Shown: positions 27,751-37,441, counted from the stretch's first letter. The stretch is DNA of 64,000 nt from Neisseria sp. oral taxon 014 str. F0314 (GCF_005886145.1 NZ_CP040504.1:992001-1056000), one strand, 5' to 3'. Notes: generated by a model from the sequence alone, not told the origin. Program-made: numbers and translations.

Positions 27751-28519
27751 GAAATTCGATAAAGACAGCTTCAGCGGCACGCTGATTGTGGTGTTGGCGG
27801 TCAGCCTGATTTGCTCGGTCATCGTGGCGGGCGCAGTTGTCGGCTTGAAACCGGTGCAGGAAAAACAAAAGGTTCAGGACAAACAAAGCTATATCCTGAG
27901 CGTTGCAGGTTTGCTGGATAAAAATACCGACATCAGCAAAACCTTTGCCGACCGCATCGAACAACGCGTGGTCGATTTGGCGACCGGCGAATATGTGAAA
28001 GACGCGCCGAAAGACTTCAGCGCGCGCGTTGCCGCCAAAGACCCCGCGCAAAGCATCCAAATCAAACCTGAAGACGATTTGGCAGGCATCAAAAGCCGTG
28101 CCAAATACACCGAAGTTTATTTGGTAAAAGGCGATGACGGCAAAGTCAGTCAAATCATCCTGCCTATGCACGGCAACGGTTTGTGGTCGGTTATGTACGG
28201 CTTCGTCGCCATCCAGCCCGACGGCAACACCATCAACGGCATTACCTACTACGACCAAGGCGAGACTCCGGGCTTGGGCGGCGAAATCGGCAATCCGTTG
28301 TGGCAACAAAAATTCGTCGGCAAAAAACTCTTTGACGAACAAGGCAAACTTGCCCTGCATGTTTCTAAAGGCGGAAGCTTGGACAAAGAACATGGCGTAG
28401 ATGCCCTTTCCGGCGCATCGCTGACTTCCAAAGGCGTGCAAGGTTCGTTTGCCTACTGGTTCGGCGAAAACGGCTATATCCCCTACCTGAACAAATTGAA
28501 ATCAGCAGGAGCACAATAA
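27743..28519 (+). CDS. nqrC: Na+-translocating NADH:quinone reductase subunit C
   Basis: 258 residues with one N-terminal helix (about 12-34) and a periplasmic FMN-binding domain. I chose the ATG at 27743 ([12 protein letters not shown]) over the upstream frame because it matches the family start and overlaps nqrB by 8 bases. The flavin site reads [10 protein letters not shown]: the residue at position 226 that carries FMN is Ser (TCG), where the well-studied Vibrio protein has Thr. Ser can in principle be flavinylated by ApbE. No apbE gene follows the operon in this window. Confidence 0.95.
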   Translation: MAKKFDKDSFSGTLIVVLAVSLICSVIVAGAVVGLKPVQEKQKVQDKQSYILSVAGLLDKNTDISKTFADRIEQRVVDLATGEYVKDAPKDFSARVAAKDPAQSIQIKPEDDLAGIKSRAKYTEVYLVKGDDGKVSQIILPMHGNGLWSVMYGFVAIQPDGNTINGITYYDQGETPGLGGEIGNPLWQQKFVGKKLFDEQGKLALHVSKGGSLDKEHGVDALSGASLTSKGVQGSFAYWFGENGYIPYLNKLKSAGAQ

Positions 28520-29145
28520 TGGCTGATATGAAACGCTTGAAACATTTGATGTTTTCACCCTTTATCGATAACAACCCGATTGCCTTGCAGGTCTTGGGTA
28601 TTTGTTCGGCGCTGGCGGTTACCACCAAACTTCAGACGGCCATCGTGATGGGTATTTCCGTCAGTTTGGTAACCGGTTTTTCCAGCTTCTTCATCTCGCT
28701 GGTGCGCAACTACATCCCCAACAGCATCCGTATTATCGTGCAGATGGCGATTGTCGCGTCGCTGGTTACTCTGGTTGACCAATTGTTGCAGGCCTATGCC
28801 TACGAATTGTCCAAACAGCTCTCCGTATTCGTCGGCCTGATTATTACCAACTGTATCGTGATGGGGCGTGCCGAAGCCTTCGCCATGAAAGAGCCGCCGC
28901 TGGAAAGCCTGGTGGACGGTATCGGTAACGGCGCAGGTTACGGCATGATGCTGATTATCATCGCCAGCATCCGTGAATTGATCGGTTCGGGCAAACTCTT
29001 TGGATACACCATTTTCCAAACCGTACAGGACGGCGGCTGGTATCAAACCAACGGCCTCTTCCTGCTGGCACCGAGCGCGTTCTTCATCATCGGCTTTTTG
29101 ATTTGGGGTTTGCGCACATGGAAACCCGAACAGGCGGAGGAATAA
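28519..29145 (+). CDS. nqrD: Na+-translocating NADH:quinone reductase subunit D
   Basis: A 208-residue integral membrane subunit with six hydrophobic helices of the NqrDE/RnfAE fold. The [17 protein letters not shown] and [16 protein letters not shown] segments are typical, and the Cys in TNCIVMGR belongs to the intramembrane iron-sulfur site shared with NqrE. Its ATG overlaps the nqrC stop (TAATG). Confidence 0.96.
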   Translation: MADMKRLKHLMFSPFIDNNPIALQVLGICSALAVTTKLQTAIVMGISVSLVTGFSSFFISLVRNYIPNSIRIIVQMAIVASLVTLVDQLLQAYAYELSKQLSVFVGLIITNCIVMGRAEAFAMKEPPLESLVDGIGNGAGYGMMLIIIASIRELIGSGKLFGYTIFQTVQDGGWYQTNGLFLLAPSAFFIIGFLIWGLRTWKPEQAEE

Positions 29146-29148
29146 GAC

Positions 29149-29742
29149 ATGGAACATTATTTAAGCCTTTTTGTGAAATCCGTCTTCATTGAAAACATGG
29201 CACTGTCCTTCTTCTTAGGCATGTGTACTTTCTTGGCGGTATCGAAAAAAGTATCCACCGCATTCGGTTTGGGCGTTGCCGTTACCTTCGTACTCGGTCT
29301 GTCCGTCCCTGCCAACCAGCTCGTTTACTCGCTGCTCAAAGACGGCGCGATTGTCGAAGGCGTGGATTTGACCTTCCTGAAATTCATCACCTTCATCGGT
29401 GTGATTGCAGCTTTGGTGCAGATTTTGGAAATGTTCTTGGACAAATTCTTCCCCGCCCTCTATAACGCGTTGGGTATTTACCTGCCGCTGATTACCGTAA
29501 ACTGCGCGATTTTCGGTGCCGTTTCGTTTATGGCGCAGCGCGAATACAACTTCGGCGAATCCGTCGTGTATGGTTTCGGTGCAGGCTTGGGCTGGATGTT
29601 GGCGATTGTCGCCTTGGCGGGCATTACCGAAAAAATGAAATATTCGGACGCTCCCAAAGGTCTTAAAGGACTGGGCATCACCTTCATCTCCGCCGGCCTG
29701 ATGGCGATGGCGTTTATGTCGTTCTCCGGCATCCAGTTATAA
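29149..29742 (+). CDS. nqrE: Na+-translocating NADH:quinone reductase subunit E
   Basis: A 197-residue integral membrane subunit, paralogous to NqrD with inverted topology. [16 protein letters not shown] holds the second cysteine site for the [2Fe-2S] centre between NqrD and NqrE. It lies 3 bases after nqrD. Confidence 0.96.
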   Translation: MEHYLSLFVKSVFIENMALSFFLGMCTFLAVSKKVSTAFGLGVAVTFVLGLSVPANQLVYSLLKDGAIVEGVDLTFLKFITFIGVIAALVQILEMFLDKFFPALYNALGIYLPLITVNCAIFGAVSFMAQREYNFGESVVYGFGAGLGWMLAIVALAGITEKMKYSDAPKGLKGLGITFISAGLMAMAFMSFSGIQL

Positions 29743-29755
29743 GAAAGGATTCGGC

Positions 29756-30973
29756 ATGGAAATTATTTTAGGTATCGTGATGTTTACCGTCATCGTCTTG
29801 GCTTTGGCACTGATGATTCTGTTTGCCAAATCCAAGCTGGTGAGCGAAGGCGACATCACCATCAAAGTCAATGATGAAAAAGAGCTGACTATGCCCGCCG
29901 GCGGCAAACTGTTGGGCGCGCTTGCCAGTCAAGGCATCTTCGTACCCTCCGCCTGCGGTGGCGGTGGTTCGTGCGGACAATGCCGCGTTGTCGTGAAAAG
30001 CGGCGGCGGCGACATTCTGCCGACCGAGTTGTCCCACATCAGCAAACGCGAAGCACGCGAAGGCTGCCGACTGTCCTGTCAAGTCAACGTCAAAACCGAC
30101 ATGGACATCGAAGTGCCGGAAGAAGTGTTCGGCGTGAAAAAATGGGAATGCACCGTCATCTCCAATGACAACAAAGCCACGTTCATTAAAGAACTCAAGC
30201 TTGCTATTCCTGAAGGCGAAGAAGTTCCCTTCCGCGCCGGCGGCTACATCCAAATCGAAGCCCCGCCGCACACTGTTGCCTACAAAGACTTCGACATTCC
30301 TAAGGAATATCATGAAGACTGGGACAAATACAATCTGTGGCAATACGTTTCCAAAGTAGACGAGCCGATTTTGCGCGCTTACTCCATGGCTTCGTACCCA
30401 GAAGAAAAAGGCATCATCATGCTGAACGTGCGTATCGCCACGCCGCCTCCGCGCGTACCCGATGCGCCTCCGGGACAAATGTCGTCTTACATCTGGTCGC
30501 TCAAACCTGGTGACAAAGTAACTATCTCCGGCCCGTTTGGCGAATTCTTCGCCAAAGACACCGATGCCGAAATGGTATTCATCGGCGGCGGTGCAGGTAT
30601 GGCGCCGATGCGCTCCCACATTTTCGACCAGTTGAAACGTTTGAACTCCAAACGCAAAATCACCTTCTGGTACGGCGCACGCTCCAAACGCGAAATGTTC
30701 TATGTTGAAGACTTCGACCAACTCGCAGCAGAGTTCCCGAACTTCACATGGCACGTCGCCTTGTCCGATCCGCTGCCGGAAGACAACTGGGACGGCTACA
30801 CAGGCTTCATCCACAACGTGGTTTACGAAAACCACCTGAAAAACCACGAAGCACCGGAAGACTGCGAATTCTATATGTGCGGCCCGCCGATCATGAACCA
30901 GTCCGTCATCAAAATGCTCAAAGACTTGGGTGTGGAAGATGAAAACATCCTCTTGGATGACTTCGGCGGTTAA
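29756..30973 (+). CDS. nqrF: Na+-translocating NADH:quinone reductase subunit F
   Basis: A 405-residue NADH-oxidising subunit. After one membrane helix (2-23), a [2Fe-2S] ferredoxin domain has C67, C73, C76 and C108. An FAD domain follows (RAYSMASYP near 209), then an NADH domain ([13 protein letters not shown]) and the C-terminal CGPPIMNQS and LDDFGG. It passes electrons from NADH to the rest of the pump. AAGGA stands 6 bases before the ATG. Confidence 0.97.
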   Translation: MEIILGIVMFTVIVLALALMILFAKSKLVSEGDITIKVNDEKELTMPAGGKLLGALASQGIFVPSACGGGGSCGQCRVVVKSGGGDILPTELSHISKREAREGCRLSCQVNVKTDMDIEVPEEVFGVKKWECTVISNDNKATFIKELKLAIPEGEEVPFRAGGYIQIEAPPHTVAYKDFDIPKEYHEDWDKYNLWQYVSKVDEPILRAYSMASYPEEKGIIMLNVRIATPPPRVPDAPPGQMSSYIWSLKPGDKVTISGPFGEFFAKDTDAEMVFIGGGAGMAPMRSHIFDQLKRLNSKRKITFWYGARSKREMFYVEDFDQLAAEFPNFTWHVALSDPLPEDNWDGYTGFIHNVVYENHLKNHEAPEDCEFYMCGPPIMNQSVIKMLKDLGVEDENILLDDFGG

Positions 30974-30990
30974 AATTTGACCTCAAATAC

Positions 30991-31020
30991 AAAAGGAAGA
31001 AACCTCGGTTTCTTCCTTTT
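30991..31020 (+). terminator. Terminator of the nqr operon
   Basis: Perfect 13-bp stem (30991-31003 with 31008-31020) and a CTCG loop, ending in TTTT. It sits 17 bases beyond the nqrF stop. Confidence 0.85.
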
Positions 31021-31163
31021 GCGTTTTATCAGCCATTGAGGCCGTCTGAAAACACCGTTCCCAAACACATCCTCACAGATGTTCTTTACTAAGACTAACC
31101 CAAGCGGATTGCAAAAAGCGTTATACTGAATAAACAACTGTTTGATTTGATAAAGGTATCATC

Positions 31164-31655
31164 ATGAAATATACCGTTTTATCCTCCGCCTTGTCACTCC
31201 TCATCACCGCCTGCTCCGTCGGCACGCCTGGCATGTCGGTTGGATTAGGTGTCGGCACAGGTATCGGCCGTCATGTCGGATTGGGCACTTCCATCAACTT
31301 CCCCGTCAGGTTGGATAAAAATAAAGACGGTATATCGTCGGACAACGGCGGTATCAAGGTCATTGAAGAACAAATCATTACCTATTTCGATACCCACGGC
31401 AACACGTCCAACGGTATGGTCAAAGGCGGTTATTACCGCCAGTTAATCAACAAACGCGGCGGAGACTATATCGTTCAAGATTTTTATAGCGACAACGGCC
31501 AAAAACGCACCGACCCTTATACCTTGGGCCGCAACCAACTGATGTTATTCCGAGCAATCCCCGACAACGGTTCTCTCACAACCTACGCTTACAACGGAAA
31601 CGTAATGCAACAGCAGGTTTTCAAAAACGGAAAATTAATCAGTGCCAAATATTAA
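31164..31655 (+). CDS. Lipoprotein of unknown function
   Basis: 163 residues with a lipoprotein signal (SLLITACSVG, lipidated C17). The mature start is glycine-rich (SVGLGVGTGIGRHVGLGTS), followed by a domain with several Gly-Tyr and charged stretches (GMVKGGYYRQLINKRGGDY). I do not recognise the family. It lies after the nqr terminator and before tRNA-Asn, where meningococcus has apbE near nqrF as I recall. No transmembrane helix beyond the signal is seen. Confidence 0.7.
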   Translation: MKYTVLSSALSLLITACSVGTPGMSVGLGVGTGIGRHVGLGTSINFPVRLDKNKDGISSDNGGIKVIEEQIITYFDTHGNTSNGMVKGGYYRQLINKRGGDYIVQDFYSDNGQKRTDPYTLGRNQLMLFRAIPDNGSLTTYAYNGNVMQQQVFKNGKLISAKY

Positions 31656-31762
31656 TGGTTTATAAGATTCTCTTTCAGACGGCCCCCTGCAACCATTGAA
31701 AAATTAATTTATTTAATATTCAAAATATTAAAGAGAAACCATAATTTTTATTACCAATCCGG

Positions 31763-31790
31763 TTGACACTTTCGTTTCAGACGCTATAAT
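31763..31790 (+). promoter_or_regulatory. Near-consensus promoter of tRNA-Asn
   Basis: TTGACA (31763-31768), 16-base spacer, TATAAT (31785-31790). Both boxes are perfect sigma-70 consensus. The start point falls about 4-7 bases before the mature tRNA. Confidence 0.85.
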
Positions 31791-31800
31791 GAGCGCTTCT

Positions 31801-31876
31801 TCCCCGATAGCTCAGTCGGTAGAGCGACGGACTGTTAATCCGCAGGTCCCTGGTTCGAGCCCAGGTCGGGGAGCCA
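31801..31876 (+). tRNA. tRNA-Asn (anticodon GTT)
   Basis: 76 bases including an encoded CCA. The acceptor stem TCCCCGA (31801-31807) pairs with TCGGGGA (31866-31872), with discriminator G. The D-arm (GCTC/GAGC), anticodon loop CTGTTAA and T-arm (GGTTCGAGCC) are in place. The anticodon GTT at 31834-31836 reads Asn codons. Confidence 0.97.
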
Positions 31877-31882
31877 AATTCA

Positions 31883-31916
31883 GAAAAAGCCAAGTTTAAA
31901 AACTTGGCTTTTTCTT
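31883..31916 (+). terminator. Terminator of tRNA-Asn
   Basis: 15-base arms (31883-31897 with 31900-31914) that are perfect complements, ending in a T-rich tract, 7 bases after the CCA. Confidence 0.85.
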
Positions 31917-32060
31917 TTAAGCGCATTTTTACTACATATTCATCGAAACGAAAGCCAACACGTTGGATGTGTGCAAAAACATAGGGTTAATTGCTTAAGT
32001 GATTCGGCAAAGCGTAAATGTCCCATCATTTCCATTTTTATAATCCACTTAAAATTACCA

Positions 32061-32092
32061 AGGCCGTCTGAAAATCATTTTTCAGACGGCCT
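32061..32092 (-). terminator. Uptake-sequence terminator of potD
   Basis: 14-bp stem (32061-32074 with 32079-32092), loop TCAT, 17 bases beyond the potD stop. Confidence 0.7.
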
Positions 32093-32108
32093 CTAACGCT
32101 ATTTTCGT

Positions 32109-33230
32109 TCAACGCCCTGCTTTCAATCCCTGCCACAAGCGGACACTGAGTTTGCTTGCAACGGAGGATTTAGGCGAGACGATGAAACTTTTTTCCATGA
32201 TTTCCTTACTCGGAAAAATAGAAGCGTCGTCGGCATATTTGGCGTCCATCAGTTTGCGTGCCGGCTGGCTGGCCGGGGCGTAGGTAACGTAACTGCCGTT
32301 TTTCGCCGCCACTTCCGGTTCCAATGTGTAGTTGATATACGCCAACGCATTTCCGACATTCTCGGCATCACGCGGAATCATGAATGAATCCACCCAGATA
32401 CCCACGCCGTTGAGCGGAACCAGCACTTGAATATCCACGCCGTTTTTCGCTTCGGCAGCACGGTTTTTAGCGATATTCAAATCACCACCGTAACCGATGG
32501 CAACACAGAGGTTGCCTGCCGCCATATCGTCGATATAACCCGACGAGGTAAAACGTTTGATGTCGGGACGCACCTTTTTCATCAGAGCGACGGCGGCTTT
32601 AATATCTTCGGTGTCTTCGCTGTTCGGATCTTTACCCAAATAATTCAAAGCTAACGGGATTTGTTCAATGGCACTGTCAAAATAGCTGATGCCGCAGGAT
32701 TTGAGTTTGCGGGTATATTCGGGATTGAACACCAAATCCCATTCGTTTTCCGGCAACTTGTCCGAACCCAGTGCTTTGGCGACCATATTTTTATTGATAG
32801 CCAGCGTATTAATACCCCAGAAATAAGGAACGGCGTATTTATTGCCGGGATCGACTTTATTCATCATTGCAAGCAGGTCGGGATTGATGTTTCGATAGTT
32901 CGGAATCTGCTGTTTGTCGATTTCGCGATACGCCCCGGCCTTGATTTGGCGCCCGACGTTAACAATAGATGGCGCGACCAAATCGTAGCCTGACTTTCCG
33001 GTCAGGATTTTGGCTTCAAGCGATTCGTTGCTGTCGTAGTAGTCGTAGCGGATATTGATATGGCGGGACTTGGCGAATGCAACGACGGTGTCCGGATCGA
33101 CATAATCCGACCAGTTGAAAATATTGAGTTTGTCTGACGGTGCGACGGAAGTGCCGTTAGAACGTTCCGCACCACCGCAGGCTGCCAACATCAGACAAGC
33201 CAGCAGGGAGGCAAACAGGGATTTCTTCAT
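32109..33230 (-). CDS. potD: Polyamine ABC transporter substrate-binding lipoprotein (PotD family)
   Basis: 373 residues with a lipoprotein signal (LACLMLAAC, lipidated C18), then the PotD/PotF fold: KLNIFNWSDYVDPDTV, YDYYDSNESLEAK and GIWVDSFMIPRDAENV. It binds putrescine or spermidine in the periplasm. No ABC permease or ATPase gene is adjacent; Neisseria genomes commonly carry several unlinked potD copies. I set the start at 33230 (MKKSLFAS) with AAGGAC 9 bases upstream, although the frame stays open for another 159 bases. Confidence 0.9.
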   Translation of the reverse strand: MKKSLFASLLACLMLAACGGAERSNGTSVAPSDKLNIFNWSDYVDPDTVVAFAKSRHINIRYDYYDSNESLEAKILTGKSGYDLVAPSIVNVGRQIKAGAYREIDKQQIPNYRNINPDLLAMMNKVDPGNKYAVPYFWGINTLAINKNMVAKALGSDKLPENEWDLVFNPEYTRKLKSCGISYFDSAIEQIPLALNYLGKDPNSEDTEDIKAAVALMKKVRPDIKRFTSSGYIDDMAAGNLCVAIGYGGDLNIAKNRAAEAKNGVDIQVLVPLNGVGIWVDSFMIPRDAENVGNALAYINYTLEPEVAAKNGSYVTYAPASQPARKLMDAKYADDASIFPSKEIMEKSFIVSPKSSVASKLSVRLWQGLKAGR

Positions 33231-33579
33231 GGGTACAGTCCTTTTGTTTAAGGGTTGTTGAGGCTGTTGCAGCGGTGGTGTGGAAACCCGAGCCGGGTTC
33301 TGAGCCACATACAAAAGGAAAACTGTGGTGGGGGTGCGGCGGAAACCCGTTTGCAACCCTTGGTTCAGCAAGTGCGCATTAAACGGCAAAAACCTTTCAG
33401 ATGCAATATCTTAGCAGTTAAAAATCACTCTTTCGCCATACAACGGACGCTATGGTTTTCACTATAAACAAAAAAATTTTCAGACGGCCTTTTGCAATTT
33501 GCCGACAATACTGCGGATTTGTCAAAACAGGCGGATTTATGGGAAAATCGCACGATTGAATTTAACGAAGGGCGACACC
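33231..33579. other. Divergent region potD / rppH with structured potD leader
   Basis: 349 bases. Two related 18-base blocks (33273-33290 and 33332-33349, 14 of 18 identical, both ending GGAAACCCG) lie in the potD leader, and AACCCG-AGC-CGGGTT (33285-33299) forms a small hairpin. The part near 33400-33480 is AT-rich and ends in a single uptake sequence. No gene is seen. Confidence 0.45.
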
Positions 33580-34104
33580 GTGTTAGACAGAGAAGGCTAT
33601 CGCCCCAATGTCGGTATCATCTTAATCAACAACCGCAACGAAGTCTTTTGGGGCAAACGTGTGCGCGAACATTCTTGGCAGTTTCCGCAAGGCGGCATCA
33701 AGCCTGGCGAAAGCCCCGAAACCGCTATGTACCGCGAGCTGTACGAAGAAGTCGGACTGCTGCCGCAACACATCAAAATCGTCGGCCGCACGCGCGACTG
33801 GCTGCGTTATGACGTGCCGAGCCACTGGGTACGCCGCGAATGGCGCGGTTCGTATCGCGGGCAGAAGCAGATTTGGTATCTTTTGCGGCTGGTCGGGCGC
33901 GACAGCGACATCAATCTGCGCGCCTGCCACCATCCCGAATTTGACGGCTGGCGTTGGCACCAATATTGGGCTCCTGTTGACGAAGTGATTGATTTTAAAC
34001 GCGACGTTTACTTGGGGGCATTAAAAGAACTCTCCTCCCGCTTCCTGCGCGGCATGGAAAGCTATGAAGACTTTACCGCGCGCCTGCCTTTTGACAACCG
34101 ATAA
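33580..34104 (+). CDS. rppH: RppH, RNA pyrophosphohydrolase (Nudix)
   Basis: 174 residues with the Nudix box [20 protein letters not shown] near 38-57, completed by VGL. The N-terminus [14 protein letters not shown] is the RppH family signature. It converts 5'-triphosphate ends of RNA to monophosphate and so starts messenger decay. The start is GTG at 33580, chosen because it gives the conserved N-terminus; GAAGGGCGAC lies upstream. Confidence 0.93.
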   Translation: MLDREGYRPNVGIILINNRNEVFWGKRVREHSWQFPQGGIKPGESPETAMYRELYEEVGLLPQHIKIVGRTRDWLRYDVPSHWVRREWRGSYRGQKQIWYLLRLVGRDSDINLRACHHPEFDGWRWHQYWAPVDEVIDFKRDVYLGALKELSSRFLRGMESYEDFTARLPFDNR

Positions 34105-34126
34105 AATAACGAAACGCAACGCTTTC

Positions 34127-34165
34127 AGGTCGTCTGAAAGCGTTGTTCTTCCTTTCAGACGACCT
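34127..34165 (+). terminator. AGGTCGTCTGAA-type hairpin after rppH
   Basis: 14-bp stem (34127-34140 with 34152-34165). Both arms carry the variant uptake sequence with GGTC instead of GGCC, so the pair has kept its complementarity through the change. Confidence 0.65.
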
Positions 34166-34173
34166 CTTCCCCT

Positions 34174-36159
34174 ATGACTAAAAACAACCAATACAGCGAA
34201 TCCAGCATCACCGTCCTCAAAGGCTTGGAGCCGGTCAAAGAACGTCCCGGCATGTACACACGCACCGACAGCCCGACCCACATCTGCCAAGAAGTCATCG
34301 ACAACGCGGCGGACGAGGCGTTGGGCGGTTTCGCCACTGAAATCGACGTGCGCATCCACAACGACGGTTCGCTTTCCGTACACGACAACGGACGCGGCAT
34401 TCCCGTCGGGCTGCACCCTGTCGAAGGCGTGCCCGTGGTCGAACTTGTATTTACCCGTCTGCACGCGGGCGGCAAGTTCAACAAAAAAGACGGCGGCAGC
34501 GCGTATGCCTTTTCAGGCGGCCTGCACGGCGTGGGCGTATCCGTCACCAACGCCCTCTCCACCCGCCTCGAAGTAACCGTCAAACGCGAAGGCAAAATCC
34601 ACCGCATCGTGTTTGCCGGCGGCGACGTGGTCGAACCGTTGGCGGAAGTGGGCAAATGCGCCGTCAAAGACAGCGGCACCGAAGTGCGCGTCTGGCCGGA
34701 CGGCAAATATTTTGAAAGCCCGAATTACAGCATCCCCGAACTCGAACGCCTGCTGCGCGCCAAAGCCGTGCTGCTGCCGGGCGTGCGCGTTTCCCTGACC
34801 CGTCCGGTAAAAGGCGAAGACGAAGCGCACACCCAAACCTGGCATTACCCCGACGGTCTGAAAAGCTATCTGACCGACCTGATTGCCGACGCGCAGGAAG
34901 CCGTGCCGCTGTTCTCCTGCGAAAACTACATTTCAGACGACCACAACGGCGATTTCAGCATCGGCGAAGGCGCCGCCTTTGCCCTGACTTGGCTGGAAGA
35001 AGGTTCGTGCGCCAACGAAAGCTACGTCAACCTCATCCCCACCCCGCTGGGCGGCACGCACGAAGCAGGCTTGAAACAAGCCGTGTTCAACGCCGTCAAC
35101 AACTTCATCAATCTGCACAACCTCTTACCGCGCGGCGTGAAAGTGCAAAGCGACGACGTGTTCAGCAAAACTGCCTTCGTCCTCTCCGCCCGCGTCCTCG
35201 ATCCGCAGTTCCAAGGTCAGACCAAAGACAAACTGACCAACCGCGACGCGTTGAAACTTGTTGCCGCCGTATCGGGCGACCCTTTGGAATTGTGGCTGAA
35301 CCAAAACGTAGACTTCGGCAAAAAAATCGCTGAACTCGCCATCCGACAAGCACAAGCGCGGATGCGTTCGGTGAAAAAAATCGAAAAGAAAAAAGGCAGC
35401 GGCGTCGCCGTCCTGCCCGGCAAACTGACCGACTGCGAAAGCGAAGACATCCGCGAAAACGAACTCTTCCTCGTCGAAGGCGATTCCGCCGGCGGTTCCG
35501 CCAAACTCGCCCGCGACAAAGCCACACAAGCCATCCTGCCCCTGCGCGGCAAAGTGCTCAACAGCTTTGAAGTCCACCCCGACCAGCTTTTCGGCAACGC
35601 CGAAATCCACGACATTTCCGTCGCCATCGGCGTCGATCCGCACGGCATCAACGACCATCCCGATTTAAGCGGCCTGCGCTACGGCAAAATCGCCATCCTG
35701 TCCGATGCCGACGTGGACGGCTCGCATATTCAAGTTTTGCTGTTGACCCTGTTCTACCGCCACTTCCCGAAACTGGTCGCCGACGGACACATCTACGTCG
35801 CCCAGCCGCCGCTGTTCCGCGTCGATGTCAACGCACAAGGCAAAAGTAAACCCGCCCGCAAATTCTACGCCCTAGACCAAAACGAACTCGACAGTATTTT
35901 AGAACGGCTGCAAAAAGAAGGCGTCAAAGAAACTGCCTATTCCATCAGCCGTTTCAAAGGCTTGGGCGAGATGAACCCCGACCAGCTCAAAGACACCACC
36001 ATGCACCCCGACACCCGCCGCCTGTTGCAGGTGCAAATCCCCAAAGGCGCGGATGACGAAACACGCGACATCTTCGTCAAACTGATGGGCAAAGGCGAAG
36101 CCGCCGCCCGCCGCGCATGGATGGAACGAGAAGGCGATACGGCGGAATTGGATATTTAA
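34174..36159 (+). CDS. parE: ParE, DNA topoisomerase IV subunit B
   Basis: 661 residues of the GHKL-type topoisomerase subunit. The ATPase domain shows EVIDNAADEALGG (Bergerat Asn/Asp), DNGRGIPVG and GGLHGVGVSVTNALS. The transducer domain follows, then a TOPRIM domain with VEGDSAGGSAK near 434-444 and DADVDGSHI. With ParC it decatenates chromosomes. The parC gene is not in the window. The start ATG follows an uptake-sequence hairpin by 8 bases. Confidence 0.96.
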   Translation: MTKNNQYSESSITVLKGLEPVKERPGMYTRTDSPTHICQEVIDNAADEALGGFATEIDVRIHNDGSLSVHDNGRGIPVGLHPVEGVPVVELVFTRLHAGGKFNKKDGGSAYAFSGGLHGVGVSVTNALSTRLEVTVKREGKIHRIVFAGGDVVEPLAEVGKCAVKDSGTEVRVWPDGKYFESPNYSIPELERLLRAKAVLLPGVRVSLTRPVKGEDEAHTQTWHYPDGLKSYLTDLIADAQEAVPLFSCENYISDDHNGDFSIGEGAAFALTWLEEGSCANESYVNLIPTPLGGTHEAGLKQAVFNAVNNFINLHNLLPRGVKVQSDDVFSKTAFVLSARVLDPQFQGQTKDKLTNRDALKLVAAVSGDPLELWLNQNVDFGKKIAELAIRQAQARMRSVKKIEKKKGSGVAVLPGKLTDCESEDIRENELFLVEGDSAGGSAKLARDKATQAILPLRGKVLNSFEVHPDQLFGNAEIHDISVAIGVDPHGINDHPDLSGLRYGKIAILSDADVDGSHIQVLLLTLFYRHFPKLVADGHIYVAQPPLFRVDVNAQGKSKPARKFYALDQNELDSILERLQKEGVKETAYSISRFKGLGEMNPDQLKDTTMHPDTRRLLQVQIPKGADDETRDIFVKLMGKGEAAARRAWMEREGDTAELDI

Positions 36160-36171
36160 ACGGTTTTCATG

Positions 36172-36239
36172 TCAGAGGCCGTCTGAAAACAAGTAAACGG
36201 TCTAAACCACCGTATTTCGAGTTTTCAGACGGCCTCTGA
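36172..36239 (+). terminator. Terminator after parE (19-bp stem)
   Basis: 19-base perfect arms (36172-36190 with 36221-36239) extend beyond the uptake sequence itself; the 30-base loop has an internal AAACGGT/ACCGT pairing. Confidence 0.65.
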
Positions 36240-36479
36240 TATTGCCATATTCCATATTCAAGTTAAATTACATAGAGAAGCAGTTAAACTCTGCCAAACT
36301 GCTCCGGCCAACCGACTGATTCATCATTAATTTTCCCAAAAAAGTACTACATCTTTCCGTTATCAAACAATCTGCTGTTTATTCGACGGCGATAATTCTC
36401 TAAACTACCGTTTCCTGAAATGTGCCGACGTACAGTCCGCACGAATCAGGCCATTACAACAAAACTTTAAGGAACACTT
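36240..36479. other. Upstream region of cytochrome b561 gene
   Basis: The gap from parE to the next gene totals 320 bases. After the hairpin it is AT-rich with no gene and no clear promoter that I can score. AAGGA stands 6 bases before the next ATG. Confidence 0.4.
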
Positions 36480-37004
36480 ATGAAACCAGATTCTTCCCAA
36501 TACTATGGTACCGTCAGCCGCCTGCTGCATTGGCTGATGGTGGTCGGCTTCGCCGGCATCCTGATCACCATCGCTTTATGGACGATATACGACGGCGAGG
36601 AATGGGCCGGCGCATTGTTCGGTATCCACAAATCCATTGGCTTCGTACTGCTTGTGCTGATTGTCTTGCGTCTATTGTGGGCCGTGATGAATGCGCGCAA
36701 ACGCCCGCCTGCCGACAGTGTTGCAGCCAAACTCGGCCATTTGGCCTTGTATGCGTTAATGCTGGCCATACCTGTTATTGGCATGATCCGCCAATACGGC
36801 AACGGCCGCGGTCCGTTGAAAGTCTTCGGTATTCAAGTCATGCAAGGATCGCCGGAAAAAATCGAATGGATGGCTAATCTCGGCAATATGGTACATGGCA
36901 ACCTCGGCTGGCTGATGTTTGCACTGGCGGCAGGCCATATCGTGATGGTGGCCGTGCACCGTGCCCAAGGCCGCGACGTTCTCTCGCGTATGTTGGGACG
37001 TTGA
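36480..37004 (+). CDS. Cytochrome b561 family protein (YodB/CybB-like)
   Basis: A 174-residue four-helix membrane cytochrome. Candidate haem ligands are His in RLLHWLM (17), GIHKSIG (near 58), MVHGNLG and AAGHIVMVAVHRAQGRD. The family moves electrons between quinol and small acceptors, or oxidises superoxide in E. coli CybB. It stands alone between terminators, so the context adds nothing. Confidence 0.88.
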   Translation: MKPDSSQYYGTVSRLLHWLMVVGFAGILITIALWTIYDGEEWAGALFGIHKSIGFVLLVLIVLRLLWAVMNARKRPPADSVAAKLGHLALYALMLAIPVIGMIRQYGNGRGPLKVFGIQVMQGSPEKIEWMANLGNMVHGNLGWLMFALAAGHIVMVAVHRAQGRDVLSRMLGR

Positions 37005-37030
37005 TTTTATCGGTTTTCCCCAATAATCAA

Positions 37031-37065
37031 ACAGGCCGTCTGAAAATAGATTTCAGACGGCCTGT
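37031..37065. terminator. Bidirectional terminator, cytochrome b561 / apaG
   Basis: 15-bp perfect stem (37031-37045 with 37051-37065) of facing uptake sequences between converging genes. Confidence 0.8.
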
Positions 37066-37072
37066 CAGTTTC

Positions 37073-37441
37073 TTATTGCAATGTAAAGCCTGCTTTAAAT
37101 TCCAGTTTCGGCACCCCTACAATAAAACGCTCGCCGATACTGTCTTCAAATTCATATGCGCCTTCTATGCTGCCCCAAGGCGTACTCAACTGGGAACCGC
37201 TGTTGTATTCATATTCTTCACCCGGATACAATACAGGCTGTTCTTCTACCAACCCCGAATTACCAACCTGCTCGGTTTCACCGTGTCCGTCAGTAATTTC
37301 CCAAAAGCGTTGGCGCAGAGTAACAATGTTTTCACTGCGATTACATATAGTAATCAAATAGTTGAAAGCATAACGGTCGCGATATACATCACTTTGACCA
37401 GCCACATAACGCGGTTTCACGTTAATTTCAATTTCATTCAT
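37073..37441 (-). CDS. apaG: ApaG/CorD-family protein
   Basis: 122 residues of the ApaG immunoglobulin-like fold. Motifs are YAFNYLITICNRS, RQRFWEITDGHG and GSQLSTPWGSIEGAYEF. ApaG is a conserved small protein tied to divalent-cation tolerance and Ap4A phenotypes, with no proven enzyme activity. The start at 37441 (MNEIEINVKPRYV) matches the family; the earlier in-frame codon adds ten poorly placed residues. Confidence 0.92.
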   Translation of the reverse strand: MNEIEINVKPRYVAGQSDVYRDRYAFNYLITICNRSENIVTLRQRFWEITDGHGETEQVGNSGLVEEQPVLYPGEEYEYNSGSQLSTPWGSIEGAYEFEDSIGERFIVGVPKLEFKAGFTLQ

